Part shown: one piece after another, positions 43,816 through 53,923 of the stretch
Layout: every line of letters starts with the position of its first letter
Numbering within the stretch: position 1 is the first letter of the stretch
Origin: Dendrolimus kikuchii
Lineage: Eukaryota; Arthropoda; Insecta; Lepidoptera; Lasiocampidae
Length of the DNA stretch: 64,000 nt
Direction of reading: 5' to 3'
Assembly (NCBI GenBank): GCA_019925095.2
Contig: CM034395.1
Coordinates: 1,994,001 to 2,058,000, forward strand
Notes under the pieces: model-generated
The model's database searches: none
What the model saw: only the letters and a program-made list of their open reading frames with translations
What the model was told of the DNA's origin: nothing
Made by a program: the position numbers and the translations under genes

Positions 43816-43858
43816 AGAATGAATGAATGAATGAATGAATGAATGAATGAATGAATCT
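43816..43858. repeat. (GAAT)n microsatellite
   Basis: About ten uninterrupted GAAT units. Confidence 0.95.
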
Positions 43859-43921
43859 TAGTATATATAAAAGTATAAAATACACACTTCGCCTATTTTA
43901 TCAATAGGTGATTAATATAAA

Positions 43922-44300
43922 CTAGTTGTCGCCCGTGGTCTAAATTCGACCATAATAATTAATTTAAATTATAAGTTTGAACATTAGTAAAGTTCGGTTG
44001 TCAAAGACTAATACTTCTATAATCACAGATTTTGCCAAGACTATACTGTTAATTTGACTTTAACAATAAACAAAAGAGTATATATGCGTGTGTGTCAAAT
44101 ACATGGTAGTGTGTGTAATGTTTTTTTTTTATTGATTTAATGTATTTTTATGCATAATAAAAAAATATCATTCTGCACTCCTTCTCTATATAAACTATAA
44201 GTGCGCGAAATTTCATACTCCTGCGTCCGCGCAATTTTCGTAAAAAGGGGTACAAAGTTTTTGCTGTGTTTTGCTTCACGTATTAATACTTATATATAGA
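43922..44300 (-). mobile_element. Non-autonomous Helitron, complete ends
   Basis: Minus strand A|TCTATATATAAGTATTAATA ... CGGGCGACAACTAG|T, with correct A and T flanks. 379 bp, no coding frame. Confidence 0.9.
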
Positions 44301-44451
44301 TATAGTAAAAAAATCTAATAATTTATTTTTTGGAAAAGAGGTGATGTAATATATTAGTTTAAATCTTGAAGCACTTGCTCTTTAGTGTGAAATTAATTTT
44401 GGAACTTATTACAAGCTTTTATTTAACTTTCAATGGATATATTATGTATGT

Positions 44452-44700
44452 ATGTAAGTTCGGGTGGAATATTGCAAGTTAAATTTGACCAACTTCCCGG
44501 TTTCCGATTGAGCTAAAATTTTGCACGCATATGTATATCGCGTGACAATGCAATAATATGGTACCATGGAGCTGATCTGATGATGGAGTCGGAAGGTGGC
44601 CATAGGAACTCCTGTACTAAACAAGATAGACCCGTCGTGTTTAGGCTCGTTTTACTTGTCTTGGTTAGCATGTTGCTGCTATATGATATCCAGGATCTCA
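44452..44700 (+). repeat. Dispersed repeat (CTTCCCGGTTTCCGATTGAG type)
   Basis: CTTCCCGGTTTCCGATTGAG, GTGACAATGCAATAATATGG, GTGGCCATAGGAACTCC. I recall this as a common lepidopteran repeat; only one copy is in the window. Confidence 0.5.
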
Positions 44701-44737
44701 AAAGCTTGTATTTGAAAACCTTTTTAAAAAAGCTTAT

Positions 44738-44990
44738 TGTTCAGCAGACAGGCAGATGGCCCACTTGATGGAAAGCGGTTACCAGCGCCTATGGACATTT
44801 GCAACACCAAAGGTGCTACAAATGCCGGAACACAACTCAAGGTTGTTATGGCGACATACTTTAGACCAGGGGTGGTAGCCATCCAGTCGGGCAAATGCCC
44901 TACCACCTGGCCGTGGGTTGTTTGGTCGCCTCTTACGACAGGCCGCCCGGCCGCAGGAAATTGTATTCTTTCTCCGTTCCTGCACGGATA
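44738..44990 (-). mobile_element. Family A with internal deletion
   Basis: Lacks the poly(A) side beyond GTTCAGCAGAC and about 43 bp covering GCGCTGCTGCTCTCTTAAGG; leader intact to CACGGATA. Confidence 0.85.
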
Positions 44991-45256
44991 AAAATGTTTA
45001 TTATGTCATCAACCCACTAAAGACTGTCTGCTCTGAATTTTAATACCATTTTATTCTAGGGGGACAAGTTGAAACCGGCTGAATAATAAACGGCTGATTT
45101 AAGACCAGTGTCCATCGCCGCGTTATTAATGTATTCCGTATTAAAATCACGCTACTTATAAATTTGAGTGTTTTATATTACATCAAAACATTCCGAGTAA
45201 TGCCATATCTATACGCAATTTAATTTCTCTTGACATTTAAACTTTGTTAATTATTT

Positions 45257-45264
45257 GCCATAAT
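45257..45264. repeat. hAT TSD, left
   Basis: GCCATAAT; right partner GCTATAAT at 46748-46755 (7 of 8 identical). Confidence 0.75.
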
Positions 45265-45283
45265 TAGACATCGGATTATATGC

Positions 45284-45898
45284 CGTAAAGAAGAAAGAAG
45301 AGTAAATTTGGGGAATAGTTTGAATGGAGCGTTAGGTAAACTTCTAGGCGCTAAGAACCTCAGCCAGAAGGCCCAGCTCGCCATACACAACGCGGTGCTG
45401 GTACCTACGCTCACGTATGGAAGCGAGAGTTGGGTATGGAAGAGAGAGCATGAAAGTAGAGTAAACGCGGTTGAGATGCGAGCACTGCGCAAAATCTGCG
45501 GAGTGACGCTCGCGGACCGCGTTCGTAATACCGAAGTAAGAAAGAGAGTTGGTCTGAAAGAGAGTGTCGGGGTGAAGGTAAGGAAAGGAATGCTCCGGTG
45601 GTTCGGGCATCTGGAAAGAATGCATGATGAAAGAATGACTAAACAGATATACAATGCAAAAGTGGATGGATGCAGAAGTCGTGGAAGGCCACGACGCACC
45701 TTCCATGATCAAATTGATCGTGTACTAGCGGAGGGTGATGTCAGGAGCCTTAAGAACAGACGAGTGTGCATGACAAGAGTTATGAATGTCAAAGAAGCAA
45801 GTGAGGTGTGTAAGAATGGGCCTAAATGGCGCTCTGTTGTTCGTGCCTACCCCGCAAGGGAACTGGCGTGAAGTTATGTATGTATGTATGTATGTATT
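45284..45898 (+). mobile_element. RTE-like LINE family 1, longest copy
   Basis: About 615 bp ending in (GTAT)n. Inserted just inside the hAT left terminus. Confidence 0.85.
45308..45871 (+). pseudogene. RTE-like reverse transcriptase, C-terminal about 190 codons
   Basis: The frame continues upstream as KEERRVNLGNSLNGALG and reads PTLTYGSESWVWKREHESRV, RALRKICGVTLADRVRNTEV, KGMLRWFGHLERMHDERM, RAYPARELA-stop. It is uninterrupted, so this insertion is young, but the endonuclease and RT catalytic domains are missing. Confidence 0.85.
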
Positions 45899-45980
45899 AT
45901 ATGCATTTGCATGTTTGCATATGCCACAATGCATATAAATCTATTTTTATAGCGTTATTGCATATTTTGGTACTTTTTCA

Positions 45981-46355
45981 TTGACAGTGCTTATTTCGGT
46001 AGTTATACTTGTTAGGCGTCTTGTATTATGCCGACGACACGACGAAAAAATGATTGAACAGAGTAACGCCCTTCCGAGTTCACTATCGCAAAAGGTCTGT
46101 GGCAAATTAAATGCAGTTTTGTATAAAAACCCCGGTCTTAAAAGAATAAAGAAAATTGACGCATTTATCAACGGCACCGGACAAACTCTACCTGAAGAAG
46201 TCTCTGCAGAAATGGCGCCAAATTTCAAGTTCTGTCCGGTGACGTCAGTTGACGTCGAAACGTCATTTTCAGCCTATAAATTAATATTAAAGAAAACCTG
46301 GAAAAATATGTTATTGTTTACTGTCACAAGAATTATAATAAGTAAATTATTATAA
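45981..46355 (+). pseudogene. hAT-like transposase C-terminal remnant
   Basis: FKFCPVTSVDVETSFSAYK resembles the conserved dimerisation block near the C-terminus of a hAT-like transposase group (CPVTS-D-ER-FS-YK pattern). The upstream KVCGKLNAVLYKNPGLKRIK is also plausible for that group. Only 124 codons; no catalytic triad is visible, and the start codon is not meaningful. Confidence 0.7.
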
Positions 46356-46444
46356 TAATAATTTATAACTAATATTAGGATATGTTTAATATATAAATAT
46401 AATGTGAAAATCAACTTAAATTCTAATTAATCTAATAATAAATG

Positions 46445-46672
46445 ACGGCCTCTGTGGTTGAGCGGGCTAAGCCTTTGCCGGCGTACCTCACTGCAACGCA
46501 GAGGTTCCGGGTTCGATTCCTGGTATAGTAAATTTCGGAAACGTATTTTCTCCGTTATTTACTATGGTCTGGGTGTCTGGGATCGTCCCCAGAGTAGTCC
46601 GTTGTATATTACCCATAACACAAGCGTAACTTGCTTAATTTGGGGATATACAATGTGTGTGTTTGTCTGCCG
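46445..46672 (+). mobile_element. tRNA-derived SINE with perfect 20-bp TSD
   Basis: AATTAATCTAATAATAAATG at 46425-46444 and 46673-46692 defines the SINE body as 228 bp, ACGGCCTCTGTGG to GTTTGTCTGCCG. A-box-like TGGTTGAGCGGGC, B-box GGTTCGATTCC. Lies in the 3' part of the hAT element. Confidence 0.95.
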
Positions 46673-46811
46673 AATTAATCTAATAATAAATGGTTTATTA
46701 ATTGTGCATATTTTGCCATTTTGATAGTGCATATAATCCGATGTCTAGCTATAATAGACGTGGAATTCCTTTATACTTTGCAGTCTACGTATTGAGGCTT
46801 GTTTTGTGAAA

Positions 46812-46932
46812 GTTGATGGAAAGTGGTTACCATCGCCTATGAACATTTGCAACACCAAATGCGTTACAAATGCGCTGCTGCTCTCTTAAGGGAGACTGAA
46901 ATAATCACTAATGCCGGAACACAACTCAAGGT
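46812..46932 (-). mobile_element. Family A fragment
   Basis: GTTGATGGAAAGTGGTTACC to GAACACAACTCAAGGTT; both ends missing. Confidence 0.75.
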
Positions 46933-47186
46933 TAGTTTTTTATATTCGAGACCTTGGAATAATTATGGCTTCGAGTTTATCTTTCAGTATGCATGTTAAC
47001 CATATAGTAAGTTTTCCGAAGATTAGGGTTCATCTTTAGAAGAAGCAAACCGTTTGCATAATCTATTTCTCCTTTGTACGTTCTGTTCTAGATTTCTATA
47101 GTACGGTCTGGAATCCTTGTTATTCTATACGTAAATAGAATGGAGAAAGTTCAGGAATAATTTCTTAAATCACTAAACTTCCTTAA

Positions 47187-47394
47187 CCCTTAAGACAATT
47201 ATCGATATACCAAAAAGCCGCAAGACTAACACTGTCACTATCTCGTAATATACCAAGAAAATATACCCATTTCATATAAATCATACAACTCCTATATAAA
47301 CAGAGTGAGACAACAACACAATTAGCGATCACGTCCACAAACGCAATCTGCGCTCTCATCGCGGACACATATGTGCTAATAGTGAGCTAAAGGG
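47187..47394. mobile_element. TTAA-flanked MITE, possibly piggyBac-like
   Basis: TTAA|CCCTTAAGACAAT ... GTGAGCTAAAGGG|TTAA. TTAA flanks and CCCTT termini fit piggyBac-type MITEs, but the inverted repeat beyond the first 8 bp is weak and there is only one copy here. Confidence 0.45.
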
Positions 47395-47620
47395 TTAACC
47401 GTGTTGATAATGAGTCTAATGACGCATCTTTGAATAGATACAAATTATTACGTCTCTGTAACAGGCGTAAAATGTTTGATATAGTATTTTTGTATAAAAT
47501 TCTAATTTCTTTAGTTGACTCTCCTGAACTTTTGTCCATTTTTTTTTCTATCAATGTCCGACTATCCGAGCACTCCACTCGTAAGCTACCTATTTGCTCC
47601 CCCTCGTTACAACAAAAACT

Positions 47621-47894
47621 TTTTTTTATTGCAGGAGATCAGCAGACGGCCCACTTGATGGAAAGCGGTTACCATCGCCTATGGACATTTTGCAGCTCTC
47701 TTAAGGGAGACTGGAACCTGGTCACTAATGCCGGAACACAACTCAAGGTTGTTACAGCGACATACTTTAGACCAGGGGTGGTAGCCATCCTGTCGGGTAA
47801 ATACCCTACCTCCTGGCTGTGGGTTGTTTAGTCGCCTCTTACAACAAGCCGCCCGGCCGCAGGAAATTGTATTCTTTCTCCGTTACTGCGGGGA
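47621..47894 (-). mobile_element. Family A with internal deletions
   Basis: GCAGGAGATCAGCAGACGGC (one GACAGGCA lost) and the CAACACCAAAGGTGCTAC segment missing; leader altered to CTGCGGGGATA. AAAC-TTTT flanks are an imperfect TSD. Confidence 0.85.
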
Positions 47895-48237
47895 TAAAAC
47901 ATTTTGTAGACTACCGGGTCCTTTTCTGGGGAATTAGATCAGAGCGAGCGGGAGTTGAAGATGGCTTGGCCAACAAAATCGTTCGCCGGTTTATGTGGAG
48001 ACTCAGCAAGGTAAAGACGTTCCCCATAGGCTCCACTAAACCTACCTGCCTCCTGTGTGCCCCGCGCTTATGGTAGAAATAGCATGAGATTTAGAACGTA
48101 GTTACGCCCACGCTAATTCTGTGCATCAGTGCCTGAGGGTGCCCAGGGAAGCAGAGCAAACTCACTTCATCAACAGAGGTTAGTTCCTCCGCATCCCCAG
48201 ATGCTGGAGGACCCCTGTAGCTACGTATTGAGGCCTA
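47895..48237. other. GC-richer segment, probably LINE-derived
   Basis: TTCGCCGGTTTATGTGGAGA, CCTACCTGCCTCCTGTGTGC. No frame recognised beyond 85 codons; followed directly by a LINE 3' UTR. Confidence 0.35.
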
Positions 48238-48362
48238 TAGTAACGTTGCGAAGCGGTGTACGTAGAATAGGAAGTAAATTTAAATTTTAACTTATACATA
48301 TGACCTTTAAAAAGTGTTCTCCAGCGGAACTTATTTTGAACAAACGTTTGAATTTGAATAAC
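48238..48362 (+). mobile_element. LINE 3' UTR fragment with TTTGAA tail
   Basis: AACGTTGCGAAGCGGTGTAC, AACTTATTTTGAACAAACG, TTTGAATTTGAATA. Same family as 37346 and 39597. Confidence 0.75.
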
Positions 48363-48604
48363 TTTATAAATGTCCTTAAGAACCTGAGAGAAACCGAGTA
48401 GTAATGTTTCTCTATCCCGCGGGAACAGTACTTTTTTTATGAAAAGTACCTTATGTCCGCTTCTGTAACCCTGACAACGTATTACGTTGATGTTATTTTA
48501 TGTTTTACTTGACACCGACTTCAAGTTATTGTTTGCTTTTTAGAGTAAAGTCGATTTTGTTTTTGTTAAAAAAAAATACTTTCTACGTTTTAGTTGCCCA
48601 AATA

Positions 48605-49100
48605 CAGCGTAAACTCCATGTAACGTTACTCCATTTAACGACAAACTCCTTTAAGCGTCGAAACCATTTGGCTTTGGTTGGTTTAGCTTTTCTTCCTTAC
48701 AATGATACACTCTATATAGCATTACAGCCATTCTAAATAACGACAACAATTAAGTAATAAAAAGTATCCCTTAAGTTGCCAAAATTAGTAAAAACTGCGC
48801 AGCTGTGTACGTTCTTTTGTCACTCTATTATCCTAGCCCGTAATAATCTCGAGTGTCGGCATCATGCATTCCGAAATTTCTAAGATATTCCGAAATATCG
48901 AAATTTCTAAGTACTTCCTTTATCACCAAGAAGCCTCAATATCGCAAGATATGAATAAAATAAGTAAAAAATACAATAAAATTACTGGTGCAGCAAAAGA
49001 CGTCAAACAAAAATAACAGACTTCTTTCCATTAACGACAACTCTCTATAACGCCATAAAATGCACAGTCCCTTCAGTTTCGTTATATAGAGTTTATACTG
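48605..49100. mobile_element. pogo/Tigger-like MITE with TA TSD
   Basis: TA|CAGCGTAAACTCCATGTAAC ... GTTATATAGAGTTTATACTG|TA. Inverted termini CAGYRTAAACTCYATRTAACG resemble the CAGT-AACCTC-TATAACG ends I know from pogo/Tigger elements, with TA target duplication. 496 bp, no transposase. Confidence 0.75.
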
Positions 49101-49144
49101 TACTTGAATAGTTTAGAAATAATATATTAAGAGCTTGTAAAAAT

Positions 49145-49893
49145 TTTACTACTGGCACGCATTTACAACTTTGCCTCTTGGTGAGTGTAGAGTGTAAAGT
49201 GTGAGTGAAGAGTTGCCTCGAATTCCTTGGAATCCATCTGAAAATCCTAACTTGGTGGCAATAGGACCATCGCAGGAGTATGCTCTTTCGAATAAAAAAA
49301 AACAACTGTGAAATCGGTCCACAATTGATGAAGATTGTACTACTGGCACGCATATAAAAGTTTGCCTCTCGGGAGTGTAGGCGCTCCTCAAGAAGGATTG
49401 CCTCGATTTTCTTGGGATCCACTCTACAAATCCTGACTTGGTGACAATAGGACCATCTCAGGAGTATGCTCCTTCGAATAAAAAAAATGGTGAAATCGGT
49501 CCACAATTGACGGAGATTGTACCACTGGCACGCATATAAATGTTTGCCTCTCGGTAGTGTAGGCACTCTTGAAGAAGAGTTGCCTCGATTTTCTTGGGAT
49601 CCATCATCCACTCTATAAATCCTGACTTGGTGACAATAGAACCATCTCAGAAGTATACTCTTTCAAATTAAAAAAAAATGGTAAAATCGGTCCACAATTG
49701 ACGGAGATTGTACCACTGGTACGCATATACAAGTTTGCCTCTCGGTGATTGTAGGCGCTCTTCAAGAAGGGTTGCCTCGATTTTCTTGGGATCCACTCTA
49801 CAAATCCTGACTTGGTAACAATAGGACCATCTCAGGAGTATGCTCTTTCGAATAAAAAAAAAAGGCAAAATCGATGCACAATTGACGGAGAAA
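49145..49893 (-). repeat. Tandem repeat, 182-191-bp unit, four copies
   Basis: ACTGG(C/T)ACGCAT recurs at 49151, 49342, 49524 and 49715. Each unit has CGATTTTCTTGGGATCC and AATAGGACCATCTCAGGAGT-type blocks and an A-rich run. Units are well diverged. A 172-codon minus-strand frame (49093-49611) crosses units in different frames and is probably fortuitous. Confidence 0.85.
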
Positions 49894-50163
49894 TCTTGTA
49901 ACATACAAAAAAATAGTTGAACTGAAAATTTCCTCCTTTTGGATGTCGGTTAAATATATCATGTTAACCTAATATTGCTTATTTATCGCAAAAGTATATT
50001 TTACGCTTGTAAAGCTAAAATGTTCTTGTTAGGGTTTTATGTGCAGATAAATAGTAAAAGTATCGTATTAGTATGTGAAACGACTCTTTAATAGTCCTTA
50101 CATAATTATGAATTATAGGGATGTGCCTGTATCGATATTCTTCACTTACTGACTTATTAGATA
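49894..50163. other. AT-rich spacer
   Basis: Nothing recognised. Confidence 0.35.
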
Positions 50164-50959
50164 GAGATCCCAGTCACCCCAGACTTACGTGATTTTAGGA
50201 AAGATGAAATTTCTAGGATCGGTAGTTTAATATAAACTTGGAAAGGAATGGATACTCGCTAAGCTGAGAGCGGGGCCGTTTTTTAGGTAGCAGCTGTCAA
50301 AGGTGGAAAATAACCATGGTAAGATTTTTGGCCAGTCAGATTTGTCTGGCTCATTGGAAAATATTTTAAAATATTATACTTGACAACATATATAAAATTC
50401 AGCGTTCCTAAAATGACGTAAGTTCCCATTTTTTTTTAAAGTGTCTGTCAAAAGTTATGGCCCTCAGGAGGAGTCTGGCAACTGTATATCTTCGTTTATA
50501 ACAATATCATATATGATATATCCGTGGCTGGCGTGAATAGGTTGACATGTTCAAAATGTCAATTTTACAGTGGCGCAATTTTAAAGTTTGACTAGTAATG
50601 ATAAATTGTGTTATTCTACTATTACGAAAGGAAAAATCTTAAAAAGTTATGAATATTTCGGACTGTCCATTTTTTTCCTATAAAAACACAGGCGTAGGAA
50701 GCGTCTAAACGAATAAAAACAATAAGATGTATGTCGAGATATCAATGTATTCCCGCCAGCCACGGATATGTAAAAACTAGCCTTGCTACTGTGACGTAAG
50801 TTAGCATGGTTATTTTCCACCTTTGATAGCTGCTACCTGAAAAACGGCCCCGCTTTCAGCTTAGCAAGTATCCATTCCTTTCTAAGTTTATATTAAACTA
50901 CCGATCCTAAAGATTTCATCTGTCCTAAAATCACGTAAGTCTGGGGTGACTGGGATCTC
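50164..50959. mobile_element. Fold-back DNA element with about 160-bp TIRs
   Basis: Left arm from GAGATCCCAGTCACCCCAGA to about 50335; right arm from about 50795 to GGTGACTGGGATCTC at 50959. The arms are nearly identical reverse complements. A second inner pair is TATCCGTGGCTGGCG (about 50520) against CGCCAGCCACGGATA (about 50754). No coding frame and no clear TSD. Confidence 0.85.
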
Positions 50960-50964
50960 AAACT

Positions 50965-51051
50965 ATATTCATATTGAGTTGAGTAAGTTTGTAGGCTTTT
51001 TTAAGATTCGTAAAGAAGCCTATAACATTACTCTAACTCAATATGAATAAG
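50965..51051. repeat. 87-bp hairpin
   Basis: TATTCATATTGAGTTGAGTA ... GTAGGCTTTTTTA pairs with TAAAGAAGCCTATAACATTA ... TCAATATGAATA with a few mismatches and a short loop. Begins 6 bp beyond the fold-back element. Confidence 0.85.
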
Positions 51052-51072
51052 ACCTTTAAATCTTTTAAAAAT

Positions 51073-51241
51073 GACGGCGTCTGTGGTTGCGCGGGCTAAG
51101 TCTTACCCGGTCGAACTCGCTGGAATAGAACTTTCTGTTATTTACTATGGTCTGGGTGTCTGTGATCGGCCCCAAGTTGGTTCATTGTATATTACTCATA
51201 ACACAAACGTAACTTGCTTAAACAATGTGTTTGTCTGCTGA
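51073..51241 (+). mobile_element. tRNA-derived SINE, B-box deleted
   Basis: ACGGCGTCTGTGGTTGCGCG, then a jump to GAACTTTCTGTTATTTACTA and the normal 3' part. Loss of the GGTTCGATTCC box makes it transcriptionally inert by pol III. Confidence 0.85.
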
Positions 51242-51272
51242 TTATAAATTTTATATTTATTTTATAAATTTA

Positions 51273-51665
51273 CTAGCTGTTGCTTCGCTCGCGTAGATTA
51301 AAAATAATCATAGTTTGAACAAACCCTCATCCCTCTTTTCACCCCTTAGGGATTGTATTTTCAAAAACTCCCATACATTTAGTTTTAACTAAAATTAATC
51401 GTATAAAATTTCGTGCTTCTTACTTTGAAAATTACTGATATTCAATACAAACAATTAACCCCGTTTTCACCTCCTTAGGGGTTGAATTTTCAAAAATTCT
51501 TTCTCAGTGCCCATCTACAATACAGAAATCCCGCTTGCAAATTGTCACGGTTCTAGTCCGAGTAGTTTGTGCTGTGCGTTGATTTATGTCAGTCAATCAG
51601 TGAGTCAGTCAGTCAGTCAGTCAGCCAGTCAGTCAGTGAGGCCAAGCAGTTACATGTACATATAT
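51273..51665 (-). mobile_element. Helitron-like element with AGTC microsatellite
   Basis: Minus strand ends CGAAGCAACAGCTAG|T. The interior TTCACCCCTTAGGGATTG and TCACCTCCTTAGGGGTTG pair, AGTTTGTGCTGTGCGTTGAT and the CAGTCAGTCAGTCAG run (51591-51640) match a Helitron type I know from Lepidoptera. The 5' end is not clear. Confidence 0.65.
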
Positions 51666-52029
51666 GTATTGTTTAAATAAATAAAACACGGAAATATATT
51701 GCTGCATAGAATCTTCATTTGTAAATTATTTTAATAGCAATAATAATTATCTTAATTAAAAAATAAATTCATTAAAATAATATTTCCTTTTACGTGCATC
51801 ATTTAATTACTTAACTATAAAGGCCGTTGACATAGTGAGTAGGAAGCTAGCAGATGGATCGAGAGGCTCTGGGTACGAGTTTGGTTATGTTAGGAAAGTA
51901 TTACAACACAATACACACTAAAATCAAAATGAGGGTACATTTCAAAAATAGCTTTAGTAGTTCTCCGGTCTGAGTGTTACTTAAGCCGGCAACACGGTTA
52001 TCTGATGTCATAAAGGTATAATTTATATA
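51666..52029. other. AT-rich spacer
   Basis: Nothing recognised. Confidence 0.35.
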
Positions 52030-52240
52030 AGATATTTAAGATACAATAATATTATAAAGAGGTAAAGTTTGTGAGTTTGTGACGTTGTAAAGGGTAATCT
52101 CTGGATTTACTAAACCGATTTAAAAAATTCTTTTACTGTTTGAAAGCTACGTTAACAGGGAGTGTCATAGGCTATATAACATGACGGTATATGCGACGGG
52201 AGCGGGACAGAGCGCGGGTGAAACCGCGCCGGGCTGCTAG
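52030..52240 (+). mobile_element. Helitron derivative with 3' hairpin
   Basis: ATATTATAAAGAGGTAAAGT near the start; GCGCGG-GTGAAA-CCGCGC hairpin (52212-52229) followed 7 bp later by CTAG|T at 52237-52241. The hairpin plus CTAG is the textbook Helitron 3' end. Confidence 0.8.
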
Positions 52241-52953
52241 TATAGCATATTTAACGAGCTAAAAATACAAATCTGACATGCCTTCAGAATACATAAATTT
52301 TGAATGAAGGAAACAGCTTTGCGTGTTTGTTAGTAGTTAATTAATAATAGTGACTAACTATAATTTAATTTTACTCATTTAAAAGTAATAGAATGTATAA
52401 TAAATATTTATGAACTGGTAAAACAATTGAAAATAAACCAAGAAATAACTGAATAATTGTGAAACAATTTCAAACAATAGCTATACGATGTTAATCAAAA
52501 ATTTATGCATTTTTATTTAGATCTTAACTCTATTATAAATTGGAAGTATTTTAATTAACTAAAATAAGTGTATAAATTTGCAAAAAAATACATATTTATT
52601 TTATGAAATAACAACGTAAAATATATTTCTTAATGTCTTATGTTGATTTTATCATCGAGCCCCCGCTGGGATTTGGCCGTTTGTTATATGAAACAACTAG
52701 CGAAAAAGCTTTTATGTTAATTTATGTATTTCAATTAACTTCTACTGACTAATATAAATGGTTCAGAAGAAAATACTAAATATTGTCCATGTGTGTAGAT
52801 ATCAAATAATTTTTGAATCATAAAATGTCAATTTATATACAATACGTTAGTGTAATATAGTAATATATAAGCAGTATAATATTAGTATAATAGGGTACAT
52901 GACAGCCAAATACATTGACATACGTTTTATATCTCAATGATGTATTATGGCTA
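52241..52953. other. AT-rich spacer
   Basis: Very AT-rich, nothing recognised. Confidence 0.35.
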
Positions 52954-53034
52954 CGTTCCATTAGAGACTCACAACGACCACGTTCACGACCGCGATTTTT
53001 CCCGTTTCACTTGCTAGCCGGCATTACAATCGGA

Positions 53035-53683
53035 AACCCAAGTAATAAACCCAAGCTCCATCCCGCAGGGGGGCTTTGTGGCGAAGCCTTAGGTGAGTAG
53101 CGACACCTCGTACCTGACTCCGGGGGCCAAGACAAGGCCCCCACCTTCGTGCTTGCCTTAGCCAGCCGGCACGGAGTGGAGATCGCTAGAGCTAAGACTC
53201 AAGCTCCAGGGGTGGAAGTGATAAATGGCATCACGTCAGAAGTAGCTTCGGTGAACCTGCAGCCCACCTCTCTACACCTCTTAGCCACTCACACCCATGT
53301 TGCTCCTGTCTTTATGGCATTTTTTGGGGCCCATGCAGGGAGTGGCGAGTCACCGTCTGCCCATTTTTCCATGTTCCCCGAACATTGCGACGGGCAGACG
53401 CCATAGTCTACATATTCCCAGACCCCTAGTACCACTAGCAGTTCACCCTAATAGCCCGGTACTTTTTGTCCTCATTTCCCACAATAGTCCTACACTGGCC
53501 GGGGTTTGTCCTTGGGTGCACTACTATATGGTGTAGACAGGGATAATCGCCGGTCAGTGTCACGCCACATTTACATTAAATTTGTCAAAGGGCCTCTACG
53601 TGTTGGCCTTTCCATGGCCCCACGCAAGCCCTCCAAATGTCCGAGCCATTTTTATGGCCCGTGGTCTTGAAAGACATACAAAT
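53035..53683 (+). mobile_element. LINE-like segment with (TAA)n-type tail
   Basis: GC-rich, with an 85-codon open frame at 53149-53406 that I cannot identify. Ends GGTCTTGAAAGACATACAAA then ATAATAATAAT. The last 345 bp recur inverted at 59432-59757 as a 5'-truncated copy. Confidence 0.6.
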
Positions 53684-53694
53684 ATAATAATAAT

Positions 53695-53923
53695 CGGCAG
53701 ACAAACACACACATTGTATATCCCCAAATTAAGCAAGTTACGCTTGTGTTATGGGTAATATACAACGGAGTACTCTGGGGCCGATCCCAGACACCCAGAC
53801 CATAGTAAATAACGGAGAAAATACGTTTCCGAAATTTACTATACCAGGAATCGAATCCGGAGCCTCTGCGTTGCAGTGAGGTACGCCGGCAAAGGCTTAG
53901 CCCGCTCAACCACAGAGGCCGTC
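53695..53923 (-). mobile_element. tRNA-derived SINE, full length
   Basis: Reverse complement of the family, from CGGCAGACAAACAC to CCACAGAGGCCGT. The B-box reads GGATTCGATTCC, one base off. Confidence 0.9.

Larger units (their letters stand above)
45265..46747 (+). mobile_element. hAT-like DNA transposon, nested insertions
   Basis: Perfect 19-bp terminal inverted repeats TAGACATCGGATTATATGC at 45265-45283 and 46729-46747, with an 8-bp TSD differing at one site. Inside is a C-terminal hAT-transposase-like frame (45981-46355). Two later insertions lie within it: an RTE-like LINE (45284-45898) and a SINE (46445-46672). Removing both leaves about 640 bp, so this is an internally deleted hAT copy. 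Confidence 0.85.

Noticed and set aside
45247..45712. Long minus-strand frames (122-150 codons) opposite the RTE-like LINE
   Set aside because: They are antisense shadows of the well-supported plus-strand reverse-transcriptase frame.
49093..49611. 172-codon gene on the minus strand
   Set aside because: Lies across a tandem repeat whose unit length is not a multiple of three; no recognised domain.
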